DNA of 64,000 nt from Flavobacterium weaverense. GTDB taxonomy: Bacteria > Bacteroidota > Bacteroidia > Flavobacteriales > Flavobacteriaceae. Shown in pieces: positions 17,008 through 25,868 of the stretch. Numbering within the stretch: position 1 is the first letter of the stretch; each line of letters begins with the position of its first letter. The notes under the pieces were generated by a model. That model was given only the letters and a program-made list of their open reading frames with translations, did not search any database and was not told the origin of the DNA. The DNA is taken from positions 496,001-560,000 of the forward strand of contig NZ_REFH01000008.1 in the NCBI RefSeq assembly GCF_003688495.1, read 5' to 3'. Both the position numbers and the translations under genes were made by a program.

Positions 17008-17304
17008 ATGAAAAAATTAATCTTATCAGCAGCAATCGTTTTAGGAAGTTTCGCAACTTACGCATCATCAGTTCCAAATAACAATGAAATCGTTAAAACA
17101 ATTAATCTTCAAGAAGAATACACTGAAGTGAAAATGGAAGAGGTTCCAGAAGCTATTTCAAAAGCTTTAAAAACAGCTTATCCAGATGCAATTTTAGATA
17201 AAGCATATATAAACGATAAAAAGGAATACAAATTAGACATTACACTAGGAGACAAAAAAGGAAACCTTTTTGCAGATGAAAACGGTAAATGGATAACAAA
17301 ATAA
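17008..17304 (+). CDS. PepSY-like exported small protein, copy 1
   Basis: 98 residues with signal peptide MKKLILSAAIVLGSFATYA. The mature part, with VPEAISKALKTAYPDA, KKEYKLDITLGDKKG and a C-terminal ADENGKWI, resembles the PepSY-like periplasmic proteins of Bacteroidota. It is a tandem paralogue of the gene 36 nt downstream: signal peptides and C-termini are almost the same. PepSY-like small proteins are often encoded beside two-component systems, as here, and may modulate periplasmic enzymes or sensors; the function is inferred. Confidence 0.75.
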   Translation: MKKLILSAAIVLGSFATYASSVPNNNEIVKTINLQEEYTEVKMEEVPEAISKALKTAYPDAILDKAYINDKKEYKLDITLGDKKGNLFADENGKWITK

Positions 17305-17339
17305 TTTAAAAAAAATATTAAAACAAAATAACACATATT

Positions 17340-17636
17340 ATGAAAAAAGTAATCTTATCAGCAGCAATAGTATTAGGAAGTTTGACAACATACGCAACAG
17401 TAATACCTAATTCAAATCTAGTAGTAAAAAGTATTATTCTTCAAGAAGAATATACGGAAGTTAAATTAGAAGAAGTACCAGAAGCTGTAATGAAAGCTCT
17501 AAAAGTTGCCTATCCAGATGCAGTTTTAAATGCTGCATTCGTTAATGCAAAAAAAGAATATAAATTAGATGTTACCGTTGGTGAAACAAAAGGAAATCTT
17601 TTTGCTGACGAAAACGGAAAATGGATTCAACAATAA
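17340..17636 (+). CDS. PepSY-like exported small protein, copy 2
   Basis: 98 residues, the same length as its upstream neighbour, with signal peptide MKKVILSAAIVLGSLTTYA and matching blocks LQEEYTEVKLEEVPEA, KKEYKLDVTVGETKG and NLFADENGKWIQ. The DNA is also highly alike, so this is a recent tandem duplication with moderate divergence in the middle. Probably cotranscribed with copy 1; a terminator follows at 17802. Confidence 0.75.
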   Translation: MKKVILSAAIVLGSLTTYATVIPNSNLVVKSIILQEEYTEVKLEEVPEAVMKALKVAYPDAVLNAAFVNAKKEYKLDVTVGETKGNLFADENGKWIQQ

Positions 17637-17801
17637 ATACTGAATCTAAGCTTTACATATTATAACAAAGGTAGGTAGTAGACATTTTTATTATTATGTA
17701 TTGCAAACAATGATTTACAGTTGGTAACCAGAAAGCTACTGTTAACGCGGGTGCCTATGGAAACTGTATAAATAAGTAATTGGGAAGGTTTTTATTTTTA
17801 A

Positions 17802-17835
17802 AAGAGAGATTGTTCAAACAGTCTCTCTTTTTTTG
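17802..17835 (+). terminator. Terminator after the PepSY-like pair
   Basis: AGAGAGATTGT pairs with ACAGTCTCTCT (one G-U) followed by a T run; it lies 165 nt beyond the stop codon, so the transcript has a long 3' tail. No ORF with a start codon is seen in that tail. Confidence 0.8.
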
Positions 17836-17894
17836 CAAAAAATTGGGACAATACAATTTAAATAACTTTATTTTAGCACTAAATGTTAAAGACG

Positions 17895-19241
17895 ATGGCT
17901 AAAATTTTATTGATCGAAGATGATGTTCCTTTCTGCAAGTTATTGGAAAAGTTTCTTGTTAAAAATTCTTACGAGGTAACGATATCATTTTCAGCATTAG
18001 AGGCGAAAGCAAAGATTAAAGAAGAATCATATGATCTCATCTTAACTGATTTAAGACTTCCTGACTATGACGGAATTGAGCTTATGTCAGAAATTAAAGC
18101 GGAGTATCCAGATACTCCTGTGTTATTAATGACGGGCTACTCTGACGTAAATACTGCTGTTAAAGCGATAAAGAACGGTGCGGCTGATTATATTTCTAAA
18201 CCTTTCAATCCTGAAGAGGTACTGATCGTTATTTCAAATACCCTGGCTGATAAAGGAAGTGAAAAGTCAGAGAAAGTAGAGAAAATATCTAAAAATAAAA
18301 AAGAGATTTTAAAAGCTAAAAGTAATTCTTTCGTTCAAGGAATTTCTTCAGCCTCTAAAAAACTAGCCGAATATATACAATTAGTAAGTCCGACAAATAT
18401 GTCAGTTTTGATAATTGGCGAAAGCGGTACAGGAAAAGAGGTCATTGCAAAAAGCATTCATGAAAATAGTTCGAGGAAACAAACTAACTTCATCGCAGTT
18501 GATTGTGGTTCGATTCCGAAAGAATTAGCAGCAAGTGAATTTTTTGGTCATGTAAAGGGTTCTTTTACTGGAGCAATCCAAGACAAAATTGGTTTTTTTG
18601 AGGCTGCGAATGGTGGAACAATTTTCTTAGATGAAATAGGCAATCTTTCTTATGAAAATCAAATACAACTTTTGAGAGCATTACAGGAGCGAAAAATTAA
18701 ACCAGTAGGTAGTAATAAAGAAGTAGATGTTGATATAAGAATAATAACGGCTACGAATGAAGATTTAAGAGAGGCAGTTAAAAAAGGTGATTTTAGAGAA
18801 GATTTATACCATAGAATTAATGAGTTTTCGATACATTCTCCTTCATTGGTAGAAAGAGAAGAAGATTTAATGCTCTTTTTAGATTTTTTCCTCGAAAAAT
18901 CTAATCAAGAATTAAATAAAGATGTCATCGGATTTTCTGCTGAAGTAATGAAGATTTTCCAAAATTATAGATGGCCGGGAAACCTTCGAGAACTCCAAAA
19001 TTGCATTAAGAGAGCTACTCTTTTAACGCAAGGAGATTTTGTTGAGAAATCTGCTCTTCCTGCTGAGTTTTTTCACAGTGAACAATCTTTGTCTGAGGAG
19101 TTTTCTTTATCAGAAAATGAAAAAGAAACAATTTTAGAAGCTTTAAATAGAACAAATAATAATAAAACCGAAGCGGCAAAACTGTTGAAAATAAATAGAA
19201 AAACGCTTTATAATAAGTTGAAATCTTACGGGATTAATTAA
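17895..19241 (+). CDS. NtrC-family sigma-54-dependent response regulator
   Basis: 448 residues. Receiver domain at 1-115 (LLIEDD, phosphoacceptor Asp52 in LTDLRLPDYDG, Lys in YISKPF). AAA+ domain about 150-380 with Walker A GESGTGKE, the sigma-54 contact loop as GSFTGA in place of GAFTGA, and Walker B GGTIFLDEIGNL. Fis-type HTH at the C-terminus (NKTEAAKLLKINRKTLYNKL). It activates RpoN promoters; rpoN is in this window at 38118. A second ATG 12 nt upstream is possible. Convergent with the hybrid kinase, overlapping it by 4 nt; the kinase is its likely partner through phosphorelay. Confidence 0.93.
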   Translation: MAKILLIEDDVPFCKLLEKFLVKNSYEVTISFSALEAKAKIKEESYDLILTDLRLPDYDGIELMSEIKAEYPDTPVLLMTGYSDVNTAVKAIKNGAADYISKPFNPEEVLIVISNTLADKGSEKSEKVEKISKNKKEILKAKSNSFVQGISSASKKLAEYIQLVSPTNMSVLIIGESGTGKEVIAKSIHENSSRKQTNFIAVDCGSIPKELAASEFFGHVKGSFTGAIQDKIGFFEAANGGTIFLDEIGNLSYENQIQLLRALQERKIKPVGSNKEVDVDIRIITATNEDLREAVKKGDFREDLYHRINEFSIHSPSLVEREEDLMLFLDFFLEKSNQELNKDVIGFSAEVMKIFQNYRWPGNLRELQNCIKRATLLTQGDFVEKSALPAEFFHSEQSLSEEFSLSENEKETILEALNRTNNNKTEAAKLLKINRKTLYNKLKSYGIN

Positions 19242-21670
19242 GTAATTTCCTTTTCAAGTAGAGCAAAGAGTGCAGTAATTTTAGTTTTTAAAGAAGTTAC
19301 TTTCTTTTCGACTTCTTCTAAATTTAAATCTTCAAGTTCTAACTGATCTAATAAATTGCTTATCTCAAAAGCCTTTATTTGTTTGAACATTGGATTTACC
19401 TTGTGTGCAATGCTTTTAATTTCTTTCTGATTTGAATTTGTGACAGCGTCATCTAATAGCACTATACTCTCATTGGTACTGCTCATAAATGTCTCTAGAA
19501 TCTCATTTAATGCACTTTTGTCATCTGATAAAAACGATTTTAAAGCTTTCAATGAATATGATTTTTTACCGCTAATAGGGTTCTTTTCTAAATCAAATTT
19601 TATAGGAATTATGGTATTATTCCTGATTGCTTTTATTGTAGAAAGTAGTGCTTTTGGAGTATATGGTTTACGAATTACAGTTGTAAAACCTGCTTTCTTA
19701 TATTGGTCGATTTCTAGATCACCTCTACCTGTAACTGCTATTATAGGTTGGCTTTTGTAATTCATGTAGGAACCGTTTTGCAACTCTTTCAAAAACACAA
19801 AGCCATCCATTGTTGGCATTTGAATATCAGTAATGACGAGATCAAAATTATTAGTCTCCGCCCACTGCAGGGCATCAACTGCATTACTAAATGGATAAAT
19901 TATATATTCATTTTGTCTTAATACTTCGGTCGTTAATTTTAATAAACTTTCATCATCGTCGATTATAATCGCTATCAAATTGGTGTCGTTTTCAGTACTA
20001 TTATTTTCTTTGTCGTTATTATTGTCGTCAAACAACAATGGTAGTTCGATTATAAAAGTGCTTCCTTCTCCAAGCTCACTTTTTAAGTTCAATTTTCCAC
20101 CTAAGATTTCGATCATCTTCTTAGAAATGGTTAAACCTAAACCTGTTCCTCCGTATTTTTTTTCAATTTTCTCATCTGCTTGGGTAAATTCTTCAAAAAC
20201 TAATAACTGACTTTTATCATCGATACCAATGCCGGAATCCGCTATCAATATTGTTATTGTATCGCTATCAGAATTTATTTTAGACTCTATTTTAATAAAC
20301 CCGTCTTCTGTAAATTTAAAAGCGTTTCCAATAATATTAGATAAGATTTGTCTCAATCTAAAAGGATCGCCTATAATTCTTTGATCAAGTCTTTCATCAA
20401 TGTCAATAATAAGATCAATATATTTTTGAGAATATACAGATTGAATGCTGCTCGATACTTCGTTAATAATGTCAGTTAAGGAAAATGGAATCTTATCGAC
20501 TGCAATTTTACCCGCTTCAATTTGAGTGAAATCTAATAGGTCTTGGACAAGTTTAGATATATAATCTGACGATCCTTTTATGCTCTTCGTAAAATACTTT
20601 TGTTTGTTATTTAATTCGGAATTACCAAGTAGTTCTGTATAACCTATAATTGTACTTAACGGAGTTTTTAAATCGTGACTCACAGTTGAAATAAGTTGCT
20701 CTCTACTGATTAATAGTTTTTTAGCTTTTAGATTAGCAGCTTCTAACTGTTTTTTATAAGATTGAGTTTTTGAAAAATCATTTAAAATAAGTATTAGAAA
20801 AAACATAGTTAGCAAAAGCCCAATAATGGCTGCTGTCGTAACTATTCTATTCGTTTTTGTTAAGGATTTCTCTCTCGAAATATAGCTTGCAGTGGTATTT
20901 AAAATGATCTCTCTTTCAATAATCCCAAAAACTTTTCTCAATTGATTAGAAATAGAAAGTTCGTTTTGAAGTAAATTGTTTTCCTCAATACTAAGTAATC
21001 TCTTCTTAGTTGCTGTTTCTTTTTTGACGTCGTTTAATAACATTTTAGAAACACTTACTATAGAGTCAGATTCTCTTTTAGTTAAGGTATTGGTACTGTC
21101 ATCAGGAATATTCTGATTTAGGTATGTAACATATTTCTTCAAAACATTACGCTGGTAATCACCTAACGAAGCTGGATGCTTAACAAAATCTTCCATTTGG
21201 AGGTTTCGTAATGATGATTCAATTTTAGTTAAATCATTGATGGCTTTACTAACAGCCATCTCATCTTCAGTTTTACTTTTAATTGACTTTAATTGTTGAA
21301 TATTGTTCGTTTTCTTAGCGAGAAGAATCTGTACACTGTCTAATAATTTAATTTGGTATTGGGTCGAAACAATTGCTTTTAAAGAGTCAATGTCGACTTT
21401 TAATACTTTTGATTTTTGAACATAAGTATTAAAATCAGCATCGGATTCTGACTGGATTGCGATTCTAGCTAAACTTTCTGCTTCGTATAGTTTAGATAAA
21501 ATTGTGCTAACTCTTAAAATGGAACTATTCTTTTGAGAAAATTTCTGCTCATTTTTTGAAAAGCTTTTATTTTCTGAATATAAAAACCAACCTACCGTTC
21601 CAAAAAGGATCACTAAAATTAGATAACTCATGAAAACTTTTAGTGGTATGTAGCTTTTTTTATTGTCCAT
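19238..21670 (-). CDS. Hybrid sensor histidine kinase with receiver and Hpt domains
   Basis: 810 residues. TM1 about 12-29, a large helical periplasmic domain about 30-270, TM2 about 275-297, then a short coiled coil. HisKA has His332 in STVSHDLKTPLSTIIGY; the ATPase domain has NAFKFTEDG and GTGLGLTISKKM. A receiver follows with Asp615 in VITDIQMPTMDGF, and a C-terminal Hpt domain with His756 in SIAHKVNPM. This is a complete phosphorelay (His-Asp-His) in one membrane protein; the final acceptor is probably the NtrC-type regulator encoded convergently, whose stop codon overlaps. Confidence 0.92.
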   Translation of the reverse strand: MDNKKSYIPLKVFMSYLILVILFGTVGWFLYSENKSFSKNEQKFSQKNSSILRVSTILSKLYEAESLARIAIQSESDADFNTYVQKSKVLKVDIDSLKAIVSTQYQIKLLDSVQILLAKKTNNIQQLKSIKSKTEDEMAVSKAINDLTKIESSLRNLQMEDFVKHPASLGDYQRNVLKKYVTYLNQNIPDDSTNTLTKRESDSIVSVSKMLLNDVKKETATKKRLLSIEENNLLQNELSISNQLRKVFGIIEREIILNTTASYISREKSLTKTNRIVTTAAIIGLLLTMFFLILILNDFSKTQSYKKQLEAANLKAKKLLISREQLISTVSHDLKTPLSTIIGYTELLGNSELNNKQKYFTKSIKGSSDYISKLVQDLLDFTQIEAGKIAVDKIPFSLTDIINEVSSSIQSVYSQKYIDLIIDIDERLDQRIIGDPFRLRQILSNIIGNAFKFTEDGFIKIESKINSDSDTITILIADSGIGIDDKSQLLVFEEFTQADEKIEKKYGGTGLGLTISKKMIEILGGKLNLKSELGEGSTFIIELPLLFDDNNNDKENNSTENDTNLIAIIIDDDESLLKLTTEVLRQNEYIIYPFSNAVDALQWAETNNFDLVITDIQMPTMDGFVFLKELQNGSYMNYKSQPIIAVTGRGDLEIDQYKKAGFTTVIRKPYTPKALLSTIKAIRNNTIIPIKFDLEKNPISGKKSYSLKALKSFLSDDKSALNEILETFMSSTNESIVLLDDAVTNSNQKEIKSIAHKVNPMFKQIKAFEISNLLDQLELEDLNLEEVEKKVTSLKTKITALFALLEKEIT

Positions 21671-21734
21671 TTTTCAAAGATAAAAATTAGAAGAGCTTTT
21701 AAAGTTAAGATTTTAAAAATTTAATGGAATTAGA

Positions 21735-21763
21735 AAAAAAACCCTCACTGTTAAGTAAGGGTT
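21735..21763 (-). terminator. Terminator after the S9 peptidase gene
   Basis: On the minus strand AACCCTTACTT pairs with GTGAGGGTT followed by eight T residues, 22 nt past the stop codon at 21785. Confidence 0.8.
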
Positions 21764-21784
21764 ACTAATCTTAAATTTTATGAA

Positions 21785-23686
21785 TTACAAAGTTTCGTTC
21801 AACCATTTGTAAAACTCTTTTTGCCAAACTTGTGCATTTTGAGGTTTTAAAACCCAGTGATTTTCTTCAGGAAAATAGAGGAATCTGCTTTTTATTCCAC
21901 GAAGTTGTGCTGCTTGAAATGCCTCTTGAGATTGTCCTTCTGATACACGGAAATCTTTACCACCTTGAATAATCAATATAGGAGTGTTCCACTTATCCAC
22001 ATGTGTTATTGGGTTAAAAGTTGTATATGTTTTCTGAGCTATGGCATTATCTTTTTCCCAATAAGCTCCACCAAAATCCCAATTATTAAAGAAAACTTCT
22101 TCAGTAGTTCCAAACATGCTCTGCGTATTAAAAACTCCGTCATGAGCAATAAAAGTTTTAAAACGATTATTATGAATTCCAGCTAAGTAAAAAGCAGAAT
22201 AACCACCATAACTAGCACCAACACAGCCTAAACGGTCTGAATCGACGTATTTTTCCTTTGCAACATCATCAATAGCTGATAAGTAATCATCCATAACTTG
22301 TCCGCCCCAATCCTTACTAATTTGCTCATTCCATTCTACGCCGTGTCCTTGCATTCCGCGACGATTAGGCGCAACAACTACATAACCATTAGCAGCCATC
22401 AACTGGAAATTCCAACGGAAAGAGTAGCTTTGCGTTAAAGGTGATTGCGGTCCACCTTGACAATATAAAAGAGTTGGATATTTTTTTGAAGCGTCAAAAT
22501 TAGGTGGAAGAACAACCCAAACCAACATTTTTTTACCATCTGTTGTAGTCACGTATCTTCTTTCTATTTTGCTTAATGCTAATGAAGCATAAGTTTTGGT
22601 GTTTACGTTTGATAATTGCTTCCATGATTTTTTCTTTAAATTATAAGAAAAAATTTCAGAAGCATGATTCATATCAGTTCTAGTAAGTATTGCATTGTCG
22701 CCAGAAATAGCTACAATTGAATTCACATCAAAATCGCCGTTTGTGATTTGGCGAACCGTAACAGCAATTTTACTAATACCTGGAAAGTTTACCTCAAATA
22801 ATTGTTTTGTTCCATCAATTGGTGCCACAAAATAGATTTTGCTTTCGTCTTTACTCCACATAAAACTATCAACTGTTCCGTCCCAGTTGGCAGTTAGATT
22901 CATGTTCATCCCTTTTAAACTTACGATAAGATCATTTTTGTCCGCTTCGTAACCATCTCTTTTCATTTGTAACCAAGTCAAATTTCCTTTAGGAGAAAAT
23001 TGTGGACTCATATCGTAACCAAGATTTCCTTCGGTTCTGTTTGTCGTTTTTCCAGTTTCTAGGTTGTACTGGTAAATATCTGTGTTAGTTGAAGTCGCGT
23101 ATTTCGTTCCTGCTTTTTTCTTCGACACATATAAAATGTTTTTACTATCTGGCGACCAAATATAGTCTTCATCGCCGCCAAAAGGTTTTTGAGGGCTGTT
23201 GAAATTTTCTCCTTTTAAAAGATCAATTCCTATAGCTCCATCTTTGTTTTCTTTAAAAAAAACATGATTAAATGTACCTTCATTCCAGGTGTCCCAATGA
23301 CGGTAATCAAGCGCATCATAAATCTGGACATTAGATTTTTCTAAATCAGGGTAGAAATCTTTTCCGTGAACCTTATCTATTTTTACTTCTTCATTGTACA
23401 CAATGTATTTTCCGTCTGGCGAAATATTTTTACCTTTTAAAAGTGATTTTGTGTCTTTCACTTCTGTAGCGTTACCGCCATTTATAGATATTATATAAGA
23501 CTTTGTCTCAGACTTGTTTTCGGCAACAGAAGGGTAGGTAACATTGTAGACTATATTTTTACCATCGTTTGAAAGACCTAAAGGTGTAACTCTTCCCAGT
23601 TTCCATAGTAATTCTGGTGTCATTACATTTTGCGCCATCGCGTTTAAACTCATCATTAATAAGGGTATTAATAGTAATTTTTTCAT
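21785..23686 (-). CDS. S9 family peptidase (prolyl oligopeptidase/DPP-like)
   Basis: 633 residues from MKKLLLIPLLMMSLNAMA, a signal peptide, so periplasmic. An N-terminal beta-propeller (about 25-370) precedes an alpha/beta-hydrolase domain. Catalytic triad, numbered from this start: Ser492 in GASYGGYS, Asp578 in GGKDFRVS, His610 in ENHWVLK. It cleaves short peptides from the N-terminus, perhaps as part of peptide scavenging. A longer frame from 23725 was rejected because it would bury the signal peptide. Divergent from the DAO gene, with a structured repeat between. Confidence 0.92.
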   Translation of the reverse strand: MKKLLLIPLLMMSLNAMAQNVMTPELLWKLGRVTPLGLSNDGKNIVYNVTYPSVAENKSETKSYIISINGGNATEVKDTKSLLKGKNISPDGKYIVYNEEVKIDKVHGKDFYPDLEKSNVQIYDALDYRHWDTWNEGTFNHVFFKENKDGAIGIDLLKGENFNSPQKPFGGDEDYIWSPDSKNILYVSKKKAGTKYATSTNTDIYQYNLETGKTTNRTEGNLGYDMSPQFSPKGNLTWLQMKRDGYEADKNDLIVSLKGMNMNLTANWDGTVDSFMWSKDESKIYFVAPIDGTKQLFEVNFPGISKIAVTVRQITNGDFDVNSIVAISGDNAILTRTDMNHASEIFSYNLKKKSWKQLSNVNTKTYASLALSKIERRYVTTTDGKKMLVWVVLPPNFDASKKYPTLLYCQGGPQSPLTQSYSFRWNFQLMAANGYVVVAPNRRGMQGHGVEWNEQISKDWGGQVMDDYLSAIDDVAKEKYVDSDRLGCVGASYGGYSAFYLAGIHNNRFKTFIAHDGVFNTQSMFGTTEEVFFNNWDFGGAYWEKDNAIAQKTYTTFNPITHVDKWNTPILIIQGGKDFRVSEGQSQEAFQAAQLRGIKSRFLYFPEENHWVLKPQNAQVWQKEFYKWLNETL

Positions 23687-23763
23687 TTTGCTACTTGTTT
23701 TTTTTCGAAGCATAAAAGTAGCCAATTTTTTCCGATGTTTCTTCGTTTAAGCATTCGCTTTTT

Positions 23764-23842
23764 AGCCCCGATAGCAGTGAAAATCCTTTATTACTTTTAT
23801 CAAAAAATAATAAAGATTGTAGCGTATAGCGGGATTAGCTCC
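23764..23842 (-). repeat. Structured intergenic repeat, copy A (79 nt)
   Basis: Read on the minus strand it starts GGAGCTAATCCCGCTATACG and ends CACTGCTATCGGGGCT, with an internal hairpin (ATCTTTATTA with TAATAAAGGAT). Its ends match the element at 41201 (GGAGCTAT..., GCTGCTATCGGAGCT) while the core differs. It lies between two divergent gene starts, so it is not a terminator. Confidence 0.7.
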
Positions 23843-23875
23843 ATAAAATCATTATTTTTATAAAAAATTAATGCC

Positions 23876-24988
23876 ATGGACTTGAGTTATTGGGAATTGA
23901 AAAACTGGTTTACAAACGTAGATTACACTATTGTAGGAAGCGGAATTGTGGGCTTGCACGCTGCTTTACGCTTACGCGAAAGATTTCCAGATAGCAAAAT
24001 TCTCGTCTTGGAAAAAGGAGCGCTTCCTCAAGGAGCTAGTACTAAAAATGCTGGATTTGCTTGTTTTGGAAGTATTTCAGAAATTATAGATGACTTACAA
24101 ACTCACTCTGAAGAAGAAGTAGTTCGACTTATTCAAAAAAGATGGCAAGGATTGAATTTGTTGCGTACACGTTTAGGCGATGCCAATATAGATTTCAAAA
24201 ATTATGGAGGTTATGAACTTTTTTTAAAAGAAGATGTCAGTAGTTATGAAGAATGCCTTCAGAAAATTCCATTTATAAATGAACTACTAAGACCACTGTT
24301 TCAAAAAAATGTTTTTGTAAAAGAAGCTGATAGCTTTGGTTTCCAAGGTATTCAGGATTATTTATTGTTTAATCCATTTGAAGCGCAAATTGATACTGGG
24401 AATATGATGCAGTCTTTATTGAAAAATGCAGTATCAGAAAACATATTAATTTTAAATCAGCAAACGGTTACTGCTTTCAGGGACTGCGGGAATGAAGTAG
24501 AAGTAGTACTTGATGATTTTAGTTTTAAGACCAAGAAAATTGTGTTTGCTACAAATGGTTTTGCAAGCAAACTAATTACGGCACCTGTTGAGCCAGCTAG
24601 AGCACAAGCTTTAATTACGGAACCAATTAAAAATTTAAAAATAAAGGGAACTTTTCATTTAGATAAAGGCTATTATTACTTTAGAAATATTGGTCATCGA
24701 ATTTTACTAGGTGGTGGAAGAAATTTGGATTTTAGAACGGAAAATACTACTGAATTTGGACAAACAGAAATAATTCAAAATAAATTGGAACACTTGCTAA
24801 AAGAAGTAATTTTACCAAATCAAAATTTTGAGATTGCGCATCGTTGGAGTGGAATTATGGGTATTGGTGCTAGTAAAAACCCTATCGTTTCACAACTATC
24901 TGAAAACGTGTTTTGCGGTGTAAGATTAGGCGGAATGGGCGTCGCAATAGGAAGTTTAGTAGGTACTGAATTAGCAGATTTAATATAA
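23876..24988 (+). CDS. FAD-dependent oxidoreductase, DAO family
   Basis: 370 residues. FAD-binding Rossmann motif VGSGIVGLHAALRLRERFP near residue 20 followed by VLEKGALPQGAST; the C-terminus has LGGMGVAIGSLVG closing the FAD site. The fold is that of D-amino-acid oxidase/glycine oxidase-like enzymes; the substrate is unknown. Its stop codon overlaps the ATG of mtgA by one base (TAATG), so the two are translationally coupled, though no functional link is known. Confidence 0.85.
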   Translation: MDLSYWELKNWFTNVDYTIVGSGIVGLHAALRLRERFPDSKILVLEKGALPQGASTKNAGFACFGSISEIIDDLQTHSEEEVVRLIQKRWQGLNLLRTRLGDANIDFKNYGGYELFLKEDVSSYEECLQKIPFINELLRPLFQKNVFVKEADSFGFQGIQDYLLFNPFEAQIDTGNMMQSLLKNAVSENILILNQQTVTAFRDCGNEVEVVLDDFSFKTKKIVFATNGFASKLITAPVEPARAQALITEPIKNLKIKGTFHLDKGYYYFRNIGHRILLGGGRNLDFRTENTTEFGQTEIIQNKLEHLLKEVILPNQNFEIAHRWSGIMGIGASKNPIVSQLSENVFCGVRLGGMGVAIGSLVGTELADLI

Positions 24989-25728
24989 TGGCAACAAAAA
25001 TTACTCCAAGGAAAACAAAACAACCCGTTAAAAAAGAACCTTCATCTTTTATGAATAAATTATTTCGTTTTTTATTTAAATCATTTTTGTGGTTTCTTGG
25101 AATCTCACTGTTTTTAGTGGTGTTCTTTAAATTTGTGCCGGTTGTATTTACACCTTTAATGGTGATTCGAGCGATTGAAAACAAAGCAGCGGGAAAGGAA
25201 GTGTACTTCAATCATGATTGGGAACCTATTGAAAAAATCTCTACAAATCTTCAAAAAGCAGTAATTGCCAGTGAGGACGGAACTTTCTTGAAGCATAATG
25301 GTTTTGATATCAAAGCGATGCAAAAAGCGTACAAAAGTAACGAGCGCGGAAGAAGAATAAAAGGTGGAAGTACAATATCCCAACAAACTGCAAAAAATGT
25401 ATTTCTATGGCAAGGACGTAGTTATTTCCGTAAAGGATTAGAAGCTTATTTTACAGTTTTAATAGAAATAATATGGGGAAAGGAACGTATTATGGAAGTG
25501 TATCTAAATAGTATCGAAATGGGAGATGGTATTTATGGCGCACAAGCAGCTACACAATATTGGTATCGAAAAGATGCATCTTCATTAACTCCCATTCAAG
25601 CTGCTGGAATAGCAGCGATTTTGCCAAATCCTAGAAAATTTAAAGCAACAAGCTCTTCTTCATACATTAATAACAGAAAGAGTAAAATTGTTAGAGTTAT
25701 GCGATCTGTTGGAGAAATTAAATATTAG
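24988..25728 (+). CDS. mtgA: Monofunctional peptidoglycan glycosyltransferase
   Basis: 246 residues: one N-terminal TM helix (about 33-52) then a GT51 domain with the signature motifs SEDGTFLKHNGFD, KGGSTISQQTAKNVFLW, and RIMEVYLNSIEMGDGIYGA. The Glu of SEDG is the general base. It polymerises lipid II glycan strands at the inner membrane and lacks a transpeptidase domain. Coupled to the upstream DAO gene and followed by a strong bidirectional terminator. Confidence 0.94.
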   Translation: MATKITPRKTKQPVKKEPSSFMNKLFRFLFKSFLWFLGISLFLVVFFKFVPVVFTPLMVIRAIENKAAGKEVYFNHDWEPIEKISTNLQKAVIASEDGTFLKHNGFDIKAMQKAYKSNERGRRIKGGSTISQQTAKNVFLWQGRSYFRKGLEAYFTVLIEIIWGKERIMEVYLNSIEMGDGIYGAQAATQYWYRKDASSLTPIQAAGIAAILPNPRKFKATSSSSYINNRKSKIVRVMRSVGEIKY

Positions 25729-25797
25729 TTTGGCTTTAAATTTTAATGTATAATTCTTATTTAGAAAGAAATAATTTTAATTTTTTACTATTTGTAT

Positions 25798-25838
25798 AAA
25801 ACGACAAAACCCCATATTAGTGGGGTTTTGTCGTTTTA
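25798..25838. terminator. Bidirectional terminator between mtgA and the symporter
   Basis: AAAACGACAAAACCCC and GGGGTTTTGTCGTTTT form a 16-bp stem with a short loop and T/A runs on both sides. Confidence 0.92.
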
Positions 25839-25868
25839 TCAATAAAGCTTAAATCAAATAAATAAGAC

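Noticed and set aside
17640..17790. Possible short coding stretch (TVGNQKATVNAGAYGNCINK) after the second PepSY-like gene
   Set aside because: No start codon in frame, a stop just before, and no similarity that I recognise; more likely untranslated 3' tail.
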